64,000 bases of DNA from positions 10,367,398 through 10,431,397 of the forward strand of contig NC_037267.1 in assembly GCF_000002425.4 (NCBI RefSeq), read 5' to 3'. Each line of letters opens with the position of its first letter. The first letter of the stretch is position 1. This document shows, one piece after another, positions 58,357 to 64,000 of this stretch. Below the pieces are notes generated by a model. The model was not told the origin of the DNA, did not search any database, and saw only the letters and a list, made by a program, of their open reading frames with translations. The DNA is from Physcomitrium patens. Taxonomy: Eukaryota > Streptophyta > Bryopsida > Funariales > Funariaceae. Made by a program: the position numbers and the translations under genes.

Positions 58357-61300
58357 TGTATGCCCCGGTTGATTGTAATGGGGTGACTGAACCTGGCCAC
58401 TCAGTATTTGCACTAGAGTTGGTCGTTGCTCCCAATATTCAAGGTAACTGAATATTAATAAAAGTCCCCTTTCTTTATATTTTCATGGTATACTCGTATT
58501 ACAACACGACAACCACTCCCTCTGAACTTGTGTATCCTCCGATATGCATTTATTTACCCAATTGCTGTTTGATTCAGAATATATCCTCTACGTCTTTGTC
58601 CAGTTCATCTTCGTCACCTTCATTATCCAAATCACTTTCATCTTCTTGCTGCGGAATCTCTATACCTTCATTAAGGTCTTCCATATTCATCTCCGCATGT
58701 CTTCGTTTAAATATTTTTACTTGCTTCCCTGTAATTGGTACTTTCAATTTTGTACCATCTAACTCCCATAATGAGTAAGTCGCATTATCATGAACAGTTG
58801 TTACTACATATGGTCCAAATCAACGTTTTGAAAATTTCCGCAAAGTACTATGTTGATTATCCAGACTATTGTCATAAACAAGTATCCAGTCACCTTCTTC
58901 GATTGCTTTAGGTCTCAATCAATGTTGCTTATCGGATCGCGCCTTGTTTGGTAACCTTGTTCTTTTTAATCTTTCCAATGCTATTTGCACATCTTCCGAT
59001 CTTTGCTCCAATTGTCGAATCCTAATAGCCAGAAGTTCTTCTCTTCTCAATCCATCTTCCCATGGTAGCATACTCCAAGTAAGTACTTTTCTTCAATCGA
59101 CATAATTGGTTTTTGACCTGTCATAAGTTCTACTGGCATATATCCTGTCACCGAACTATGTGTTGTTCGATCAGCCCATAATGCAAATGACAAAAGCCGT
59201 GGCCACTCTTTAACCTTCCCATTACAAGCTTTAACCAATGCTTTCACAATCGGTGGGTGACCGCGTTCGCTTTTCGCATTCCCTTCTGGATTATAAGCAA
59301 TAGTTAGTGATAGTTTAACTCCACATTTTTCAAAGAACTTACAAGCTTCTTGTGCATTTAATTTTCCATGATCTGCAGTGATTTTTCCTACGCACCCGTA
59401 ACGGCAAATGACATCTTCAAGCAAAAACCTACAAATCTCCTGTGTAGATTTTGTCGTCAATTCTCTTCCTTCTACTTGATTTGATAAATCTTCACGAGCT
59501 AAAACCAAATATCTCATCTGTCATAACCCAACCGGCATAATAATCAAATCTACAACCCATTTAAAATGAATAGCCAAAGGATATGTAGGATGAAGACCAT
59601 CTCGATGTCAGATATTAGAATATGATTGACAGATTTAACATGACTCTACAAATGAGAGCACATCTCGATACATATTTTTCCACCAATATCGTTCCTTGAG
59701 TTTAGCAAAAGTAGCCCAGATTCCTCTATGCCCTGCCCATAAACTATCATGAAACTCCTTTAATAATTTTAGTTTTTCTTCTTTTTTGCCTATCATACGT
59801 CGTGGCATCCCAATTCCTTTCTTCGGTCTCTTCTATAAGAATCCATCTCGAAGTAAAAATCCATATTCTTTTTTTCTTATTTGTTTGAATTTTTCTGTAG
59901 AACAATTCTCCTACTTAGTCAAGGTATTCAAGTAATGACTAATATCCAATAATTCTCCTTCATAAGATTCTTCAAGAAATAGCTTGTCTTCTCTGTTGAG
60001 ATTTGATATTGAATAGAATTTCAATCCGACGTCATCAATGTCTTCAACCATTTCATCCTCCCTCTCGTATCTTGCTCGAGATAGCATGTCTGCTACTAAA
60101 TTGTCCTTCCCAGTACCATGCTTGAATTCCAGATTTAGTGACTTAATATAAGAAATCCATCTCAACATTGCAATATCTGGTGTTGAATAGTTAATAATCA
60201 TTCTAAGCAATGGCAAGCAATCTGTTTCAATTACTACTACAGCCCCAATCAAATAGTCCTTTTCAGCTTTCATAGCCGAAACGACTCCCCAAAGTTCTCT
60301 TTTGACTTGCGAATATGCAGGCTGACGAATACTTAAAACTTTAGCCCCAAATCGAACTGCAAATCTACTCCCATTTGAATCATCTTGACCCACAACCCAT
60401 CCAATGGCAATTGGACTAGCGTCTACAGTAAGAATCAGTGGTCTATTGCACTTATAATCAACCTTCCTCAATATTGGAGGTAACATCAATAATTTCTTCA
60501 ATCTTTGCATTGTCTTAATGTACCTTTCTTGCCATTTAAATCGGTAACCCTTGCGTAACAGTTCATATAATGGATCGGCTATGTGAGCATAATGAGGGAT
60601 CCAGATTCGATAAAATACACATGCACCCAAAAACCTGCGAACCTCTGTTAAAGAACCACAATCCTCTTTCATCCTTCCAATTGCATCAACTTTAGTTAGA
60701 TCTGGTTTTCTTCCATAAGATCCACATAAATGTCCAACAATTACAGCTCTCGTACTCCAAATACGGACTTCATACCCGATAATGTAAGATGAACTTCTCC
60801 AAGCCGAGTTAAAATCTTTTCACAATCTTGTATATGATCAACAACATATTTGCGACACTCCCTCGTATCTAAAGTTTCATCCTTGTCTCCTTCTCTGCAC
60901 CCTTTTATAGGAACATCATCCAGAAAAGGTATAGTCTTTTCCGAAATAAAATCTCTCAATACCTTATTCATCCCATTCATCATATGCGCAACTGAATTGG
61001 TTGCGCCTTGAGGAAGAGTGTACATTCTTACCAATCCAAGCAGTGTTCTCATCGTTGTCATATCTCTACTTCCTTCGGTAAGTTAAAATTGATCATAACC
61101 TGAATACAAGTCACCCATTGAATAGATCGCCCTTCCAGTAAACGCCTCAGCAAATTCATCCACAATAGGTCGAATTCCTACGTTCCTGACAGTTACAGCA
61201 TTCACCGGTTGCATATCTTGAATAAACCGTAGTGACCTATTCTTCTAAGGTACCGTAAACCATCGACTAGTATACGGCGCAAATGAAGGTTCCAATATTT

Positions 61301-62943
61301 TCATCTTTATCTGTCCTTAGTAGTGGAATCGGTCTTAGATTCGAAGGTACATGTGGTACAGTGAAGATAACCATAGGTGTTACAATATTTGGATCCACAT
61401 ACCCAATTTCATGAGATTCGAAAGCAAATGATCTACCTTGTTTAGCCAACATCTTTTTAAAGCAAGTAATTTCCTCCGGCAATAAAGAACCATCAGAACC
61501 AATCTTCAATTCTTCAAAAGTCTCTTTAGTAAACCGATGTCCAATACTCATTGGATGTCTTAAACTTGCTTCTTTTGATGCTTCTCCCATTTGTTCTTTA
61601 GAATCCTCTGGTAATGGTCCGACAACAGGCTTTACTTTCTTATCTTCTGTTTTATATCTCGTCTCTACAGTGACTTCTGGTGCTTGAAAAGATTCAAGCA
61701 TGGTATAAACCTCTCTTGAATGAATCTCAACAATCTTATTATTATCCCCTAACCCAATAGATGTAATCAATTCCAATGAATCTTCCAGTCCATTTTCTTC
61801 ATAAACACCTAAAATGCTTTCATCATCTTGCAATGTACCTAACTTGCATAATTGTCCTTCAATATCATATAATCTTTTTCTTTCTTTTCTTTTAAAATCA
61901 TCAACTTTTTTATACATAATATTTCCATTCTCCAATATACCAATAGAACTCGCATCGGAGGTACCTTCATCTCGCAAGAGTACCTCCTCTTTTGTACCTC
62001 CATGATCTCGCTTTAGAGTGGAACCTCACCAAAATCCTTAAATCCTTCAATAATCTTTGGCAATGGTTGCTCCCTCAACCTATCGTGACTCCGATCATGG
62101 ATAGGAGGTACTGCTAGAAAATGTACAGTTTTCCTCCCATCCTCGCTACGTATCCTTGTATAAGCAGAACCGATCTCAAGTACTTTTGTTTCCATCCGCG
62201 TTGCCGTAATATAAGGTTGTCCTAAGATCGACGGATAAAACGTTGTATCTTGAACAAAAAAATGTTGCTCCATCGCAACATCCCCAATAAGAATTTTGAC
62301 ATCTGGATAAGCTCCATATAATTCGCTCCATGTGTTATTAGCTGCTCGTATTGTCCATCCATGTTCCATATCAATTGGCCATTTTTGCCTCTTATAAAGA
62401 TCTTTAGACATGAGATTTATTTCAGAACCATAGTCGACTAAAGCAACAATTGGTTCTTCTATATCTCCTACTTTTACCAATACCTCAGTAGTTGCCCTTG
62501 CCTAATGCTTTCGAGTATAATGGCTCAAAGTTTCCATTTCTTTGTCACTAGAATCTTCGAAACGTACTCGTTGATTATACCCATTCTTTTCATTTGTTAG
62601 TTGCTTGTAACCAATATCAACCTCTTCTTCATCTCTATATATTATTGCATCAATAGCATGACTCATTCCAGTTTCGTCCATTAATTGCCTCTTTCGCTTA
62701 ATGCTGTCAATGATAACATCATAAAACTCCTTCTTTGCAATTCTCAAAACTTCTTTCAATGTGAATCCCACCTTAGCATTTAATATACGTTCTTCCAACA
62801 CCCCTTTCATATTTGTTGCCGCTTCAATGTCAGAAAGTAGCTTATAAGCAATTGATTTGCCTTTATCTTTTGTCTCCTTTGTTTTTTCTTCCTATGATGC
62901 TAAGGTTTTCTTTACAGGCAATTCTTGTGAAGCTGCCTCCCGA
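58357..62943 (-). mobile_element. family 3 Gypsy element, minus strand, gag end to 3' LTR start
   Basis: Minus strand from 62943: the gag C-terminal part (ERILNAKVGFTLKEVLRIAK near 62790), protease-like text near 62440 (ALVDYGSEINLMSKDLYK; SILGQPYITATRMETKV), the RT part near 61960-60740 (MVIFTVPHVPSNLRPIPLL; TIPFLDDVPIKGC), RNase H near 60670-59910 (LILTVDASPIAIGWVVGQDD), integrase near 59700-59050, an acidic tail ending about 58530, a polypurine tract (TCAGAGGGAGTGG, 58513-58530) and only the first ~155 bp of the 3' LTR (58511 down to 58357). It is truncated at both ends and broken in roughly eight to ten places, but the text is kept better than in the 44165-47543 copy. Confidence 0.87.
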
Positions 62944-64000
62944 TGTCGTGTTGTAACACGAGTATATAGTGAAAATAAAAAGAAAGGGGAATTTTATTAA
63001 TATTCAGTTACCTCGAATATTGGGAGCATCGACCAACTCCAGTACAAATACTGAGTGGTCAGGTTCAGTCACTCCGTTACAGTCAGCCGGGGCATACTGA
63101 AATGCTCTATTCGATTCCAATAACGGGAGTCAGCACGAAGAGAAGGACCAATTCACACGACGGGTTCGAGGAGCCAATTGGATCCAATTTCGATAATCCA
63201 ATCCGGGTCCTCTTATCCAATATGAGACCTGAATTGGCCGGTCAACCCAATGCACTCTAATTACGGGAAATCCAGGTCTTACTACGGGTCTTAGCCAATC
63301 TGACGCGAGGACCAATTTGACCCAATTACGGGAACATCAAAGTTACTACGGGCATCTTTCCCAATATAAGACCTGAATTGGTCGGGCGACTCAATGTGGT
63401 CCCGATTACGGGGTTCGATTCTGTTTCAAGCTATCCTGTTCTCTGTGCCGTTTCAAGGAACGTTGTTTTCGATAAATGGATTTCTTAAAGGTAAAAACGG
63501 AGGAGAAAGCTTGACGGCGAGAGCCAATTTTGGATCCAAGCTTGAGGTGGGAGCTAATTCTGGATCTAAGACGAAAGATTGAAGAAATTCAGAGGATAAG
63601 GTTAGGGGGGATATAGTTTTGAGGGGGGAGGTTTTTTCTTTTCGGGGAATCGGGGGGGGAGCTAGTTTTCAAGCTTTTGCAAGGTTACCAGTTCGGTTTC
63701 ATTGGAGGTTTTTGAAGATCAAGGGAATTTAATGTGAGGAGCTTGATGCTTTGGATCGGGGAAGGAAAGACATAGAATTTGGATTTTTCTTCTTCGTAGA
63801 GTTTTGGGAAGACTGAGGCAATTGCTGCTGAAGTCAGTGTTGTAATGGTGAATCGGGATTTTTAAATGAAGTGGGTTTGAATACTCTTGACTGTTTTTTA
63901 AAATCGAGTTACGTCTGTGATTGAAGGATTAAAGGGGTGTCTATAGGATTGAGTATGCGGAGTGAATGAAATTTATTGGGTTAATCTTACAGGATAGTCA
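62944..64000 (+). repeat. family 3 LTR, plus orientation, runs off the window
   Basis: Starts TGTCGTGTTGTAACACGAGT inside the gag of the minus-strand element and follows the 52436 and 56173 LTRs: the gag-derived part with LLSNMRPELAG-like text, a short and diverged 27-bp repeat remnant (about 63525-63580), a G-rich part (about 63600-63660), then diverged U3/R. The right end is beyond 64000, so it may be a solo LTR or the start of another element. Confidence 0.75.

Noticed and set aside
1-64000. CRISPR arrays, bacterial operons, riboswitches
   Set aside because: No regularly spaced palindromic repeats or bacterial gene organisation; all the evidence is of a plant nuclear genome.

Overview
The window looks like a transposon-dense island of a land-plant nuclear genome, most likely a bryophyte such as a moss. 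That is inference: the one recognisable host gene is a plant-type PIN-LIKES (PILS) auxin carrier with ten short introns' worth of exon structure, the retroelements are plant-type Ty3/Gypsy lineages, and degenerate TTTAGGG-type (plant telomere-like) arrays occur. The species cannot be named from sequence alone. I found no bacterial features, CRISPR array, rRNA or credible tRNA gene.

Layout. 1-1068 is the 3' end of a chromodomain Ty3/Gypsy element (family 1). 1536-18445 is an old Tat/Athila-like Gypsy element (family 2), with a nearly complete family 1 copy nested inside it at 10782-17062. A roughly 465 bp repeat flanks this block on both sides (1069-1535 and 19055-19521). 19704-22416 holds two head-to-head LTRs with a LINE endonuclease scrap between them. 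22417-23880 is AT-rich. The host gene occupies about 23.9-29.2 kb (coding exons 25466-28768, plus strand, about 429 residues). 29.2-30.3 kb is low-copy-looking sequence without a recognised gene. 30.3-35.2 kb is very AT-rich, with microsatellites and one inverted repeat. From 35.2 kb to the end nearly everything is LTR-retroelement debris: an old RT fossil, a candidate solo LTR, inverted and tandem Gypsy copies (families 3 and 4), a second nested family 1 copy (47544-52435, minus), an assembly gap (55239-56052), and a final LTR that runs off the window.

The order of events can be partly read. Family 1 copies landed in older family 2 (10.8 kb) and family 3 (47.5 kb) elements. A family 3 LTR then landed in a family 1 copy (52.4 kb), and another landed in a family 3 body (62.9 kb). 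All coding retroelements seen here are broken; the 10782-17062 copy is the least decayed.

The most interesting signals are four. First, the U3 of the family 1 LTR is packed with near-perfect heat-shock elements just upstream of a TATA box, suggesting a heat-inducible retroelement. Second, family 1 carries an extra conserved reading frame between pol and the 3' LTR. Third, family 3 LTRs carry a segment homologous to the gag of another family, including a 27-bp (9-residue) repeat that varies in copy number between LTRs. Fourth, the PILS gene survives as a single gene island in this transposon landscape.
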